Of a stretch of 33,142 nt of DNA, positions 33,064 to 33,142 are shown piece after piece (the stretch's first letter is position 1; each line of letters starts with the position of its first letter). Origin of the DNA: an uncultured Prevotellaceae bacterium. GTDB lineage: Bacteria > Bacteroidota > Bacteroidia > Bacteroidales > Bacteroidaceae. The stretch spans positions 62,860 to 96,001 of the forward strand of contig CADADN010000047.1 in NCBI GenBank assembly GCA_902786665.1, in the 5' to 3' direction. The notes beneath the pieces were generated by a model that saw only the letters and a list, made by a program, of their open reading frames with translations, was not told where the DNA came from and did not search any database. The position numbers and the translations under genes are program-made.

Positions 33064-33095
33064 CCCCTCCCCTCAAGGCTGATCTTTATACACAA
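33064..33095. repeat. Right arm of the 32-nt inverted repeat
   Basis: CCCCTCCCCT (33064-33073), two mismatched bases and a 20-nt segment (33076-33095) are the inverted copy of 73-104. It lies about 175 nt after the esterase gene in non-coding DNA. Confidence 0.8.
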
Positions 33096-33142
33096 ATCTC
33101 TAAGCATTTGGTCAACAAGACATTATTGATTGTAGAAGATTG

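Overview
The window looks like chromosomal DNA of a Prevotella-like member of the Bacteroidales. The evidence is a SusC/SusD outer-membrane pair, Bacteroidetes-type promoters (TTTG, 19-20 nt, TAnnTTTG) in front of most transcription units, lipoprotein signal peptides of the Bacteroidetes kind, a TamB-like giant protein, and intergenic spaces packed with short-unit tandem repeats. I see no rRNA, tRNA, insertion sequence, integrase, phage gene or CRISPR array.

Layout, left to right. (1) pyrH (UMP kinase, +), closed by a strong hairpin at 1161-1190. (2) A four-gene reverse-strand operon, 7264 down to 1220: SusC-like TonB-dependent porin, SusD-like lipoprotein and two small surface-type lipoproteins. 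It has a clear promoter and, from memory of the literature, the same architecture as a B. thetaiotaomicron oligopeptide importer. (3) gdhA (glutamate dehydrogenase, +), with its own promoter and terminator. (4) A forward group: TamB-like protein, overlapping 5'-nucleotidase (ATGA), a complex tandem-repeat block, and nudC. (5) A reverse-strand leucine operon, 23854 down to 16892: leuA, leuC, leuD, a second LeuA/CimA-type synthase, leuB and a TPR protein, mostly with overlapping or abutting stop/start codons. (6) A secreted GH31 alpha-glycosidase (-). (7) A repeat- and palindrome-rich 730-bp intergenic region, followed by a secreted subtilisin-like (S8) protease with a dockerin-like tail (-). 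(8) A lipoprotein type-B carboxylesterase (+).

The most interesting element is upstream of leuA. A good promoter is followed by a 26-codon leader ORF rich in Leu/Ile/Val codons, then a U-tailed hairpin whose 5' arm can alternatively pair with the end of the leader ORF. This is the full grammar of a ribosome-mediated branched-chain amino acid attenuator in a Bacteroidetes leu operon.

How the genes fit together: the S8 protease, the SusCD-type importer and glutamate dehydrogenase suggest peptide capture and nitrogen metabolism, although they are separate transcription units. The leu operon makes leucine and, through the second synthase, possibly the citramalate route to isoleucine. The remaining genes are housekeeping (pyrH, nudC), envelope biogenesis (TamB-like) and scavenging hydrolases (nucleotidase, GH31, esterase).

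A second theme is repeats. A 10-nt-period AGGAAGT-like array occurs at four intergenic sites. An 11-nt array with a 52-nt higher-order period precedes nudC, a 9-nt array lies between leuC and leuD, and ATTGAAG heptads end the window. A roughly 32-nt inverted repeat sits near both window ends.
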